Source: CAYMDP01 sp964389375 (GTDB lineage Bacteria; Bdellovibrionota; Bdellovibrionia; Bdellovibrionales; UBA1609). Taken from it: a DNA stretch of 58,703 nt. Below the pieces are notes generated by a model, which saw only the letters and a list, made by a program, of their open reading frames with translations, searched no databases and had not been told where the DNA came from. Every line of letters starts with the position of its first letter. Position 1 is the stretch's first letter. Shown here piece by piece: positions 41,100-49,578 of the stretch. The stretch is taken from NCBI GenBank assembly GCA_964389375.1, contig CAYMDP010000013.1:1-58703 (forward strand), in the 5' to 3' direction. A program made the position numbers and the translations under genes.

Positions 41100-42761
41100 C
41101 TATTTTGTCATCCACCAGTATTGGTGACCGATATAGTAGCCCATTGTAGGCTTAGACATGCCGACCTTGGCAGTGTGAGCATAAAGAGCTGTTTTTGGAA
41201 CAAACATAAAGAGGTAGGGCGCATCTTCAGCAATCATTCGGTAAACTTGCTGAAACATTTTTCTACGCTTTGGCGTGTCCATCTCTTCACGAGCTTGATC
41301 GATCAACTTATCAACTTTAGGATTGTTGTAGCTAATAAAGTTTGATCCGCCACTCCTAGCACTCTCACTATGCCAAATCTGCTTTGGATCACTTTCAACA
41401 CTTCCGCCACCCCAAGCCAAAGTCACGGCCTCGAAGGTCTGATCATCCAGCGCTTTGACGAAGCTATTCCACTCCATCAAACGGATGTTCATTTCAATTC
41501 CGGCCTTTTTTAAATCTTCTTTATAAATGGTGAAGTATTTTTCAACGTCTCGGTTTGAAAGAAGCAAAGTAAACTTGAAGTCGCTTTGCTTACCTTCAAT
41601 TTTTTTATCTAAAATTCCGTCTTTATTTGAGTCAGACCATCCCGCTTTCTTTAAAAGCTCTTTTGCTTTTGCAATATCAAAGGCCAAAGGCTTTACCGAA
41701 GGATCTGCAATCGGACTTTGAATATACCAAGGTCCCGTTGCCAAAGCGTCCATATTGAATTTGAATTTCTCGTTAATGAGCTGTCGATTCATTAGATGAG
41801 CTAGAGCCACTCGTACATCACGATCTTTAAACAAAGGATTCTTCAAATTCCAGCCAACGAAGGAAATACCTTTAGGCTCTTTATTTTGAACTTCTTTTTT
41901 AAGAACGCTTGTCCCAAATGGAGCGTCCTTCGTTTTAAGTTTATAGGCTTCAGGAGTAAGCTCCGCGAAATCGATTTGACCCTTTTTAAGCATTTCGATC
42001 TGTAAATTTTCTTCTTTTACAAAACGGATAAAGATCTTATCAAAATTGTACTTTCCCTTAGAGTGAGAATAGGCGGCCCCATACCAGTCCTCGTTGCGAG
42101 CCAAGACAATGCTTTTGCCTTGATCGTACTTCTCAAGCTTGTAAGGTCCAGAGCCCATAAGATTCTTGTTATTCTTCTTTTTAGCATCTCCATAAAAATG
42201 CTTCGGTACAATTGCCGTGTATCCCACGCTGACCATCACATTAAAATTTCCGAAATATTTTTTAACCAAATTGATCTTCACGGTATGAGGATCAATCACT
42301 TCAATCGACTTGAAGTTTTCGTAGTAAGGAACTCGAGTCGCAGCCTCAAAGGCAGGATCTTTAACTGAATCAAAAGAAAACTTTACGTCTTCGGCTGTGA
42401 CGGGCTTGCCGTCGTGAAACTTTGCATTCTTATTTAAAAAGAAGGTGTAGCTCATTCCGTCTTTAGAAACCTCAAAGCGTTCTGCGAGACCTGGCTCCCA
42501 CTCATAGGTGTCCAGATTCATTTCCATCAAGCCAGACATTGTGTAGGAGTGGATCCATTGTGCATATAGGTCCGTACTATTGATGGGGTTTAGACGTTCT
42601 GGTTCGGAGCGAAAAGAGCGATAAAGAGTTCCGCCCTTTGGAGCATCGGGATTTCCGATAGTCTTGTATTCTGTCGCTTTTGGAACGGAGGCCGAAGAAA
42701 TCTGTGCTGCAAAAAAAAGCACAAAAGTGGCCAAGACGGCTCCGATTGAAAAACCCTTCAT
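41100..42761 (-). CDS. yejA: peptide ABC transporter periplasmic binding protein, YejA type
   Basis: A 553-residue family-5 binding protein. I choose ATG 42761 (MKGFSIGAVLATFVLFF), which has GAGGGA upstream and a clean signal peptide ending SSA-S. The frame extends far upstream but that part is not protein-like. YejA hallmarks are PKGGTLYRSF near the N-terminus, RLNPINSTD, and MGSGPYKLEKYDQGKSIVL. No lipobox, so it is free in the periplasm, unlike OppA at 12.7 kb. Confidence 0.92.
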   Translation of the reverse strand: MKGFSIGAVLATFVLFFAAQISSASVPKATEYKTIGNPDAPKGGTLYRSFRSEPERLNPINSTDLYAQWIHSYTMSGLMEMNLDTYEWEPGLAERFEVSKDGMSYTFFLNKNAKFHDGKPVTAEDVKFSFDSVKDPAFEAATRVPYYENFKSIEVIDPHTVKINLVKKYFGNFNVMVSVGYTAIVPKHFYGDAKKKNNKNLMGSGPYKLEKYDQGKSIVLARNEDWYGAAYSHSKGKYNFDKIFIRFVKEENLQIEMLKKGQIDFAELTPEAYKLKTKDAPFGTSVLKKEVQNKEPKGISFVGWNLKNPLFKDRDVRVALAHLMNRQLINEKFKFNMDALATGPWYIQSPIADPSVKPLAFDIAKAKELLKKAGWSDSNKDGILDKKIEGKQSDFKFTLLLSNRDVEKYFTIYKEDLKKAGIEMNIRLMEWNSFVKALDDQTFEAVTLAWGGGSVESDPKQIWHSESARSGGSNFISYNNPKVDKLIDQAREEMDTPKRRKMFQQVYRMIAEDAPYLFMFVPKTALYAHTAKVGMSKPTMGYYIGHQYWWMTK

Positions 42762-43127
42762 AAGAATGTCCCTCATTTTAATTTGGTTAGATTTTAAAAA
42801 TCTCTCTGCCTTTTGAGGCAAAAGCCCTCCTAAATTATCTAAGTCCGTAATTTTATCAAGGCGAGTTGAGCGGAAGCCTCCGAATTGAGTCGTTTTTTGC
42901 AAAACTCGAAGGGATTTTGTGCGCAGCGCAATTCTTCCTCGGGAGGTCCAGACCTGGGTTCGACTTGTTTCATCCAACCTGAATCGACAGGGCTTAGCCA
43001 TATGGAAAAGCTTACACTTCACTGTTTCTAAAGGACTCCCAAAAACCTCGAGGGTATCAAACCTCTATGCAAAACACGAAGCTGAGTGCTCATGCTGGGA
43101 AAACTCAGACTTAATAGGAGAATTTTT
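42762..43127. other. non-coding divergent promoter region
   Basis: A 366-base interval between two divergent genes. It holds a small hairpin (CTTTTG 42810-42815 with CAAAAG 42819-42824). I see no gene, tRNA or clear promoter consensus. Confidence 0.5.
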
Positions 43128-43856
43128 ATGAAAATCGCAATGGCTTTAGTGGGACTTATCCTAAGCTCCTCAACGGCTTCGGCCTTCGAGCTGTGTCAGA
43201 CAAAAATGGAAAACGCAGCCATGTATCATATGGCCCAAGAACTTGGTCGATCTCTTAAAGATGCGAAACTGATTCGTTTCGAAATGGGTGGGTGGACCGA
43301 AGCAATGGGAAACAACTCAGGATCTGCGACGGCGACAGTTAGGTTCTTCTCGAAAAGTTATTATGTCAGAATTTCTGGAAAACAAATCGATACAAGTTCG
43401 GATTGCGAAGTGACTCAGGTGGTTCAAGTTAAAGCCGACACCTTAGATCCAATTGCTCTTCAGGCCGAAAAATATAAAGTCGCCATCGGAGAAGCCCTTT
43501 ATATGTCAGAGGGCGACGATACTTGGAAGATTTTCTACAGTCGCGAGTCCGTCGATGAAAACTTCAGTGAAGAAAGTCTTCGCCAAGTCCTTCGCAGTGG
43601 TGATCGACCAATTTCGGTATGGAGCCATAAAGAGACAATCGAAACACTTGATTTTTATGCCAATGAAAACCCATACGAAAATGAAAATGAGGCCTACGCC
43701 TATAAAAGACTTAAAGAGCTTTTGTTGAAAGACTTTAAAGAAGTGCGCATCTTAAAAGTGGGAGAAGAAGACTCGGGAACTTTGTATCTTTACTTGGTCG
43801 GCCGAACTGCTGATGGTCGCCTAGTTGGACTTTACACCACAGTTGCCGAGACTTAA
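43128..43856 (+). CDS. exported hypothetical protein
   Basis: I start at ATG 43128 (MKIAMALVGLILSSS), with TAGGAGA upstream and a clean signal peptide ending ASA-F. The 242-residue product has only two cysteines in its mature part (ELCQT and SDCEV), which could form one disulfide. The rest is a mixed alpha/beta soluble domain with no motif I recognise. Probably periplasmic. It is followed by the agmatinase-family gene after a structured 102-base leader. Confidence 0.65.
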   Translation: MKIAMALVGLILSSSTASAFELCQTKMENAAMYHMAQELGRSLKDAKLIRFEMGGWTEAMGNNSGSATATVRFFSKSYYVRISGKQIDTSSDCEVTQVVQVKADTLDPIALQAEKYKVAIGEALYMSEGDDTWKIFYSRESVDENFSEESLRQVLRSGDRPISVWSHKETIETLDFYANENPYENENEAYAYKRLKELLLKDFKEVRILKVGEEDSGTLYLYLVGRTADGRLVGLYTTVAET

Positions 43857-43885
43857 TCACTAGCGCTTGTTAAGGTTCATACCGC

Positions 43886-43940
43886 GGCAGTCATAAAAAG
43901 ATTTTACTGCGAATCTTTCAGAATCTAAGTTATGACTGCC
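43886..43940 (+). promoter_or_regulatory. two-stem leader structure before the agmatinase-family gene
   Basis: GGCAGTCATAA (43886-43896) pairs with TTATGACTGCC (43930-43940). Inside, AAAGATT (43897-43903) pairs with AATCTTT (43912-43918). The ribosome-binding site GGAGG starts nine bases later. It may be a terminator of the upstream gene or a translation regulator. It matches no riboswitch class I know. Confidence 0.45.
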
Positions 43941-43958
43941 TTCTCCTTGGAGGAAAAT

Positions 43959-44993
43959 ATGAGCTTTGATCCCAGTGTGACAGCATCCCACGAATCTGGA
44001 ATTTTTGGTCTACCCGGAACTTTTGAAGATTCTAAATTGATTTTACTTCCCGTCCCCTGGGACGTAACCACTTCTTACGGTGGCGGAACCGTTGAGGGGC
44101 CCGAGACCATTTGGAAAGCCAGTCCACAAATTGATCTTTTTGATCCGCATGTTGGAACCAGTTATCAAGCCGGATATTTCTTGCAGCCCATCCCAAAACA
44201 TTTAAAACAACAAAACGAAGTGTTTCGTCCCAAAGCGCTTTCTGTCCGAAAAGATCTTGAAGATCACGGCGAACTTTCTAAAGAAAGCCAAAAGCTTCAA
44301 GGCGAGATCAACGGGGCTTGCCAAAAAATGAAGACTTGGGTCTATGAGGAATCTAAAAAAGTTTTAGATTCAGGTAAACTCCTAGGGCTGATCGGCGGAG
44401 ATCACTCGACTCCCCTTGGTGCGATTCAAGCCATTGGCGAAAAGTTTAAGGGCGACTACGGGATTTTGCACATCGATGCCCACGCAGATCTGCGGAAAGC
44501 CTATCAGGGCTTTGAACTGTCTCATGCCTCGATCATGTATAATGTGATGCAATTAAAAGAGCGTCCCAAAAAATTGGTTCAAGTGGGAATTCGCGATTTT
44601 TCTGAAGAAGAATATCAAATGATTCAAGATAACCCCGACATTAAAACTCATTTTGATAAAAATCTTAAAGACGCATTGTTTGAAGGACAGTCCTGGTCCA
44701 CACTTTGCCGCGAGATTATTCAAGACCTGCCCGAGAATGTGTATGTCTCTTTTGATATCGATGGCCTGGCTCCGCACTTTTGCCCAAGCACCGGGACTCC
44801 TGTGCCCGGGGGCCTGACTTTTGATGAAGCGGTTTATTTGTTGTCCACTTTGCTGAAAGCCAAAAAGAAAGTGATTGGCTTTGACCTAAATGAAGTGGCA
44901 CCCTCTGGAATCGAGGGCGATGAGTGGGACGGAAACGTCGGCGCCAGAATGCTTTATAAACTTTGCGGATTTGCTGTTAGCAGTAACCGTTAA
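43959..44993 (+). CDS. speB: agmatinase/arginase-family ureohydrolase
   Basis: A 344-residue manganese enzyme. I use ATG 43959, with GGAGG seven bases upstream. Metal-site motifs of the ureohydrolases are GGDHS at 146-150 (H149), DAHADLR at 173-179 and SFDIDGLAP near residue 267. Given speA in the same window, agmatine to putrescine plus urea is the likely reaction. It is longer than E. coli SpeB, with extra sequence before the first metal motif, so another guanidino substrate is possible. A structured leader precedes it. Confidence 0.85.
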   Translation: MSFDPSVTASHESGIFGLPGTFEDSKLILLPVPWDVTTSYGGGTVEGPETIWKASPQIDLFDPHVGTSYQAGYFLQPIPKHLKQQNEVFRPKALSVRKDLEDHGELSKESQKLQGEINGACQKMKTWVYEESKKVLDSGKLLGLIGGDHSTPLGAIQAIGEKFKGDYGILHIDAHADLRKAYQGFELSHASIMYNVMQLKERPKKLVQVGIRDFSEEEYQMIQDNPDIKTHFDKNLKDALFEGQSWSTLCREIIQDLPENVYVSFDIDGLAPHFCPSTGTPVPGGLTFDEAVYLLSTLLKAKKKVIGFDLNEVAPSGIEGDEWDGNVGARMLYKLCGFAVSSNR

Positions 44994-45010
44994 AACAAGA
45001 GATCATCAAG

Positions 45011-45439
45011 ATGTGGTACAAAGACGGAATTCAATTTGAGTGTCAGGGATCGGGAAAATGCTGCTCTTCCAGAGGAGAATACGGCTACGTCTATATGACA
45101 AAAGAAGATCGGCAGAATATGGCCAAAGCCCTTGATATGCCGACTAGGGATTTCACTTTAAAATATTGCCGCAAAGAAGAAGGGCTTTATATTTTAAAAG
45201 AAAATCCAGATTCACCGGATTGTATTTTCCTCGAGAAAAACAAATGCAAAGTTTATCTCGGCCGCCCCATGCAGTGCCGCACCTGGCCCTTCTGGCCCGA
45301 GAACATGAATGCAAAACGCTGGAAAAAAGACATCGTCGAATTCTGCCCAGGAATTAATAAAGGTAAGCTTTATTCTGCTGAAGAAATTAAAACGACCTTA
45401 GCAAAACAAGAGCTCTCTGAAGCCCAATTGATCGATTAG
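45011..45439 (+). CDS. YkgJ-family cysteine cluster protein
   Basis: A 142-residue protein with the YkgJ/UPF0153 pattern. C11, C17 and C18 (ECQGSGKCC) are followed by YCRKEEG, DCIFLEKNKCKVY and MQCRTWPFWPEN. These cysteines probably bind a zinc or iron-sulfur site; the biochemical role of the family is unclear. It starts 17 bases after the agmatinase-family gene, so is probably cotranscribed, and overlaps the convergent SEC-C gene by four bases. Confidence 0.85.
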   Translation: MWYKDGIQFECQGSGKCCSSRGEYGYVYMTKEDRQNMAKALDMPTRDFTLKYCRKEEGLYILKENPDSPDCIFLEKNKCKVYLGRPMQCRTWPFWPENMNAKRWKKDIVEFCPGINKGKLYSAEEIKTTLAKQELSEAQLID

Positions 45440-45954
45440 GCGCAACACCTTTTATATTTTTTGCCGCTGCCGCAAGGACAAGGACCGTTGCGGCTAATTT
45501 TGGGAGCATCTCCGCTTGCGGTTTCAATATTCGCGTGATGATGACCTTCGCCGTCTTTATGAGTGTGAGCATGACCGTCTTTAAATATCCAGCGACCACT
45601 TTCGGTCTTACGAAAGGTCGAAACCTCGTGGTGTTCGATGGTTTCGCCCTTTTGCACATAAGTCGCAACGAACTCAACAATACCTAACTTGTCGGTTGGC
45701 CCACCCTGCTCGACTTTAAGGATTTTTAATCCCTTCCATTCGGATTCATCCGCCCACTTCTTCGTGCCCGCCATATCAAATTTAGCTTTTGGTTTAAGCT
45801 CTGTAGTCTTGCGAATATACTCGACGTCGGACTTTGTGTAGGCCGTATATCGCGACCTCATTAAGGCTTCTGCAGTCGGAGGAATGGCCTCGCCGGAGAT
45901 ATAAGGACCGCAGCACTCATCAAAAGTTTTATTCGAATCACATGGGCATTTCAT
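45436..45954 (-). CDS. YchJ-family protein with N- and C-terminal SEC-C motifs
   Basis: A 172-residue protein. A Cys cluster at the start (CPCDSNKTFDECCGPY) and a SEC-C zinc motif at the end (GPCPCGSGKKYKRCC) flank the YchJ middle domain (EALMRSRYTAYTKSDVEYI). A His-rich stretch (HAHTHKDGEGHHH) is an uncommon addition. Family function is unknown; the motif binds zinc in SecA. Confidence 0.88.
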   Translation of the reverse strand: MKCPCDSNKTFDECCGPYISGEAIPPTAEALMRSRYTAYTKSDVEYIRKTTELKPKAKFDMAGTKKWADESEWKGLKILKVEQGGPTDKLGIVEFVATYVQKGETIEHHEVSTFRKTESGRWIFKDGHAHTHKDGEGHHHANIETASGDAPKISRNGPCPCGSGKKYKRCCA

Positions 45955-46034
45955 TCTTTAAGGTTTAACTCGAGTTTGCTTTTAGGGGAAGTGCGAATTG
46001 CGAGTCACAAAAATGACTTCTTGCTCTAGTGACT

Positions 46035-46586
46035 TTACCTATTAAGCCTAATCACGGTCCCTTCTAAGGGCTGCACCCATAGGTGAGCTTCGACAGCTAG
46101 GGCCGATTGGCGTGGAAAATTATGATCCCAATATAGTTCCTCCAAGTCATCCAACCCAAAGAGTCTATCGCAAAGCGGATTGTTGTATTTCTCGCCCGCT
46201 AATTTGCGATTCTCCTTATTGAAAGATAACATAGTATCCCCATATGAAAAACTGATCGAACTTTTATGAATGTGCGCCAACTCTATTGCGTATCCAATAT
46301 TTAAAGGATGGTCTTCAAAGCACCTGTTGCGCCCCAAAAAGAAATAAATTGGCTGTGATAGAATGGGTCGCCCGCCCAATTCGATGAATTTTGCCCGCAT
46401 CAATTTTTCTACTTCAAATCTCTGCTTCATGTAGCATGGATCAGAGAAGCGATTCAGTCCCCAGGAATTTCGTTCCTCTAAACTATTTACGACCGCTTCG
46501 AGTTGATCAGCAGCTAGGGATGTAATCGAGCGGAATGGTTCGTCTCGGCTGTAATGTACAATTAGATCTGGAATCTTTTGTTTCAT
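46035..46586 (-). CDS. hypothetical protein downstream of grpB
   Basis: A 183-residue soluble protein with no signal peptide. Distinct stretches are WGLNRFSDPCYMKQRFEVE, YFFLGRN and FSYGDTMLSF. I do not recognise the family. It follows the GrpB-family gene by 15 bases on the same strand, so the two are likely expressed together. Confidence 0.65.
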   Translation of the reverse strand: MKQKIPDLIVHYSRDEPFRSITSLAADQLEAVVNSLEERNSWGLNRFSDPCYMKQRFEVEKLMRAKFIELGGRPILSQPIYFFLGRNRCFEDHPLNIGYAIELAHIHKSSISFSYGDTMLSFNKENRKLAGEKYNNPLCDRLFGLDDLEELYWDHNFPRQSALAVEAHLWVQPLEGTVIRLNR

Positions 46587-46601
46587 CTTTTAAAATCTTT
46601 T

Positions 46602-47162
46602 CTAAGCCTCTGTCGGCCCCGGATTCCAATCATTCGACTTGGCCCACAAAAATGCGCCCGCCATCAAAGCATCACATACAGGATCTTTGATGTCATAGTA
46701 TGCCTCCGCATTGTCGGAAAAATATTTTGCAAGTTGGCACTTAATTTCTCCGTAAGCATGAGCAGCCACAGAGTTTGAACGTAAAAAATCTCGAAAAAGA
46801 ATTGGATAATGCTGATTAAAGGCGCCTTGTTTTCGGATATGTAAATTGATTTTTCTCTTTGCTCCACGATAATGGCGCTTTTCCAGATCATTCGGAGATA
46901 ATTTCATACCGGGAGGACAATGATCTTGCCGGTGAGGGCTGATTTCGAATCCAATCTCCTTAAGTTGAGATTGAATTTGAATATCTAAATTAGCAACAGT
47001 CATCTGAATATCAATTACGTCTTTCGCAGGTAAATCAGGAATACTCGTAGAACCTATATGATGAATGGCAAATGCCTTATCACCAACAGCCGTTCGGATC
47101 TTCGATCCAATAGCTTTAAATTCCTCCGGCCATCTAGTTTGATAAGGTATAATTTCAATCAT
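46602..47162 (-). CDS. GrpB family protein (nucleotidyltransferase fold)
   Basis: A 186-residue protein of the GrpB/UPF0157 group: PYQTRWPEEFKAI, then HHIGSTSIPDLPAKDVIDIQ, the nucleotidyltransferase-like GS-x-DID region, and a C-terminal YEEKYAKYF-like helix (AKYFSDNAEAYYDIKDP). Family members resemble antibiotic or dephospho-CoA-kinase-associated transferases. The substrate is unknown. Confidence 0.85.
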   Translation of the reverse strand: MIEIIPYQTRWPEEFKAIGSKIRTAVGDKAFAIHHIGSTSIPDLPAKDVIDIQMTVANLDIQIQSQLKEIGFEISPHRQDHCPPGMKLSPNDLEKRHYRGAKRKINLHIRKQGAFNQHYPILFRDFLRSNSVAAHAYGEIKCQLAKYFSDNAEAYYDIKDPVCDALMAGAFLWAKSNDWNPGPTEA

Positions 47163-47316
47163 CCAGTTTTTAGCCCTCGGCGCATGCGCCTTGAATTGGC
47201 CTGTCTTTAGATACTTAAATTAATTCTGTTAGGTGTCGTTTGTGGATGCGGTCGGGTTTGTTTAGACGGAGCTGGCTTGATTGATGCGAGCTCCGATTGA
47301 AAAAGAGAATGTGTGC

Positions 47317-47691
47317 TTAGCGGGCGTAGCGTTTTTGAAGGCTTTCGCGGATTTCGGCGCCTTCGATGCTTAGGCGAGTCCAAGGAATCGCTAACAAACG
47401 ATCTGGCTCGATGGGCTCTTCTGTTTCTTCACAGATTCCGTAAAGACCTTGCTCGATTCTAGCTAGAGCAGATTCTACTTCCAACAACTGAGTGCGAAGA
47501 CGTTCGTGCATGCTTAGGAATTCGCTTTCGGCAAGGGCTCTCATGGTTTGATCCCCTTCATCCCCACCTTTTGCATCTTCTGAATTATAGAGATCCTGTC
47601 TGGACTCTCGAACCCGGTTTAAGATCTCGGCCTTTGTATCGACCAATTTTTGCTTACACTGTTCGACTAGCTTTCGTGACAAAGTTGTCAT
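47317..47691 (-). CDS. DksA/TraR-like protein with degraded zinc finger
   Basis: A 124-residue protein starting at ATG 47691 (MTTLSRKLVEQ), with GGAAG upstream. A long coiled-coil (about residues 5-85), with acidic residues near its tip (GGDEGDQ), is followed by the DksA-type C-terminal region GLYGICEETEEPIEPDRLLAIP. Only one of the four zinc cysteines remains (GIC); the position of the second and the later C-x2-C pair are lost. DksA proteins bind the RNA polymerase secondary channel. Cysteine-poor variants exist, so it may be functional without zinc. Confidence 0.8.
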   Translation of the reverse strand: MTTLSRKLVEQCKQKLVDTKAEILNRVRESRQDLYNSEDAKGGDEGDQTMRALAESEFLSMHERLRTQLLEVESALARIEQGLYGICEETEEPIEPDRLLAIPWTRLSIEGAEIRESLQKRYAR

Positions 47692-48177
47692 TTCTTCCGT
47701 CCCCCCATTCAAGTTGCACGATCGTTCCAAGGGCTTAGTGCCAATTTGGAACTGAACTATTTACACACAAGCCCCCGGGCCATTGCAAGAATAAATTCTT
47801 AAAAGCCCTTAAATCTGCTAACTGCTAGAAAAACTTAAGGATGTTGGTCCAGCAGAGGCTTTTTGGAAAACTTCCCAACTCAAAATCTTAAATTCACTTT
47901 TGCTTCAGTGAAAGAAAAATTACCGCGATGTTTCACATTGAGGCGATAGCCGTGGAATCCTTTACTATCAAGCTGTTCAAAGAAATCTAAGAGCAAAAAT
48001 GAAGCGCAAATTCATGTAATTTTATTTGCCCAAGCCTTATGCAACGTTGGAATCTTACATTCCCATAAAGTTGGGAGCTGAGCCCGAGGGACATATGGCG
48101 CGTCGCAATGTTTTCTGGCCCTTGGTCTAGCTTTTGGCGGTTGAGGGACGGCAAAAAAGGTGATCTAGCTTAGGTCT
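47692..48177. other. non-coding region between divergent genes
   Basis: A 486-base interval. I see no credible ORF, RNA gene or strong hairpin. CTTGGTCTAGC near 48119 also occurs near 22655, in each case upstream of a plus-strand gene, but 11 bases are too few to call a promoter. Confidence 0.4.
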
Positions 48178-48756
48178 ATGCAAATCGAAGCCTTTGATAT
48201 GGATGCCTGGTCCGATGGTCAAATGCAGGCCAAGCTTTGGCTCTGTAAGGCCATTGAATCAAAATATAAGGATCAAGCCCCACTTAAGATCGGAATCTAC
48301 GGCGCCTGGTATGGGACCTTAGCTTTTTTACTTCTATTAAGAGAACGCGTTCAGATCAAAGAACTTTACTTGCTCGACATTGATGGCGAGGCCTTGCGTA
48401 TCGCTAAAAAACTTTTGGCAGTGTGGGATTTTAATCGCAAACTCGATATTCACTATCTTCAAGAAGATTGCACTCAGACTCGATTTGCACAAACTCAAGG
48501 ACCGGACTTAGTTATTAATACTTCCTGCGAGCATTTTCCAAACTACGATTGGTTTAAAAATATCCCTGCAGGTATTGAATTCGCCATTCAGTCCACGGAT
48601 ATGTCCCATCCTACCCATATCAACGGCGTAAAATCGCTTGATGAGTTTAAACAGAAGCTTATTGGAAATAAAAATTTCTTCCACGAAGACGTCTTAGAGA
48701 TTCGCTATCCCCACTTTCAATTTTCGCGATATTTTTTAATGGGCCGAAAAACTTAA
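48178..48756 (+). CDS. SAM-methyltransferase-like protein
   Basis: A 192-residue protein with a class I methyltransferase pattern: KIGIYGAWYGTLAFLLLL takes the place of motif I, LYLLDIDGEALRIAKKLL gives the acidic residue after strand 2, and DLVINTSCEHFPN motif IV. Motif I is poor in glycine for the class. No substrate can be assigned. No ribosome-binding site is obvious. Confidence 0.6.
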   Translation: MQIEAFDMDAWSDGQMQAKLWLCKAIESKYKDQAPLKIGIYGAWYGTLAFLLLLRERVQIKELYLLDIDGEALRIAKKLLAVWDFNRKLDIHYLQEDCTQTRFAQTQGPDLVINTSCEHFPNYDWFKNIPAGIEFAIQSTDMSHPTHINGVKSLDEFKQKLIGNKNFFHEDVLEIRYPHFQFSRYFLMGRKT

Positions 48757-48805
48757 TCCGAGGCAAAGAATCCCCGGCCTAAACACAAACTCGGCCCTGA
48801 CTGCT

Positions 48806-49306
48806 CTAAAATCCCACCGAAACAACGCTTGTCGGGCGCCAAAGAAAATTCTCGGGAATCCAGTGCTTCACACCATAGATGTCGACGACGGGATACCAAC
48901 TTTCAGCATCCAAATTAATTTCTTCGAGGCGCTTAAAGGGCGTATAGCGATCCGCAATGGGAATCTCAGAAAGAGGAAATTGAGGCCCAGGTCCGACCCG
49001 AAGACTGACCTTGTTTGTCTTTACACTGACACAGCGAATTTTCTTCGAAAGCTGTTTAGCCTGAGCCCAGTGATGTTTTCCATCTTGATCAGAAACCTTC
49101 ACCCAAATACCCTTGCGCTCAATTTCCACCAAGGGCGTATAGCGCGGAACAACCCAGCTGACCGCAGACTTCACCGAGGCCTCAGCTCGCAAGACCGCCG
49201 AAGACGAAGACACACAAATCGCAAAGCTAGGCACCGAAATTAGGAATAAACCAAAGGTCGCGCAAAGCACGAAATTCGGCCTCAAAAAGCGAGTGAACCA
49301 AAGCAT
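48806..49306 (-). CDS. exported SH3-domain protein
   Basis: I start at ATG 49306 (MLWFTRFLRPNF). The 166-residue product has a signal peptide ending near SFA-I and two tandem bacterial SH3-type domains (SSSAVLRAEASVKSAVSWVV to HHWAQAKQL, and KVSLRVGPGPQFPLSEIPI to KHWIPENFLW). Such proteins usually bind peptidoglycan or partner proteins in the periplasm. Its promoter region abuts the family 2 hairpin. Confidence 0.8.
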   Translation of the reverse strand: MLWFTRFLRPNFVLCATFGLFLISVPSFAICVSSSSAVLRAEASVKSAVSWVVPRYTPLVEIERKGIWVKVSDQDGKHHWAQAKQLSKKIRCVSVKTNKVSLRVGPGPQFPLSEIPIADRYTPFKRLEEINLDAESWYPVVDIYGVKHWIPENFLWRPTSVVSVGF

Positions 49307-49429
49307 CCCACTAATATAATAGTGCGGCACGCGTCGAAGCCAACAAAGCCTTCAATATTCTCAAACTGAGACAAAAATATTTTAGTTTTTAGAAATCTCA
49401 GCAAACCCTCTTTTCTTTAAAACGAACTC

Positions 49430-49574
49430 TTGCGAGAAAAGATCGGTCCATTTTACTAAGTGTCCGCCGAAGACTAGTTTCGCAGCTGCTTCTTCGGCAA
49501 AGCCGAAGAAGCAGCGAGAATGTCCGACGGCTGAGGCGGAGCACTTAGTAAAATGGACCGATCTTTTCTCGCAA
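49430..49574. repeat. structured long-hairpin element, family 2 copy B
   Basis: Perfect 33-bp arms (49430-49462 and 49542-49574) enclose TCCGCC/GGCGGA, a bulged G at 49541, the block GAAGACTAGTTTCGCAG (49469-49485), a 14-bp apical stem (49485-49498 with 49502-49515) and GAGAATGTCCGACGGCTGA (49516-49534). The two blocks match copy A at 18065-18187 with one difference, and TCCGCC/GGCGGA covaries with TCCACC/GGTGGA there. It begins five bases downstream of the fxsA stop. Confidence 0.88.
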
Positions 49575-49578
49575 TACG

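Noticed and set aside
42762..43022. N-terminal extension of the YejA-type protein to 43022
   Set aside because: The extra 87 residues precede a perfect signal peptide with its own ribosome-binding site, so the start is at 42761.
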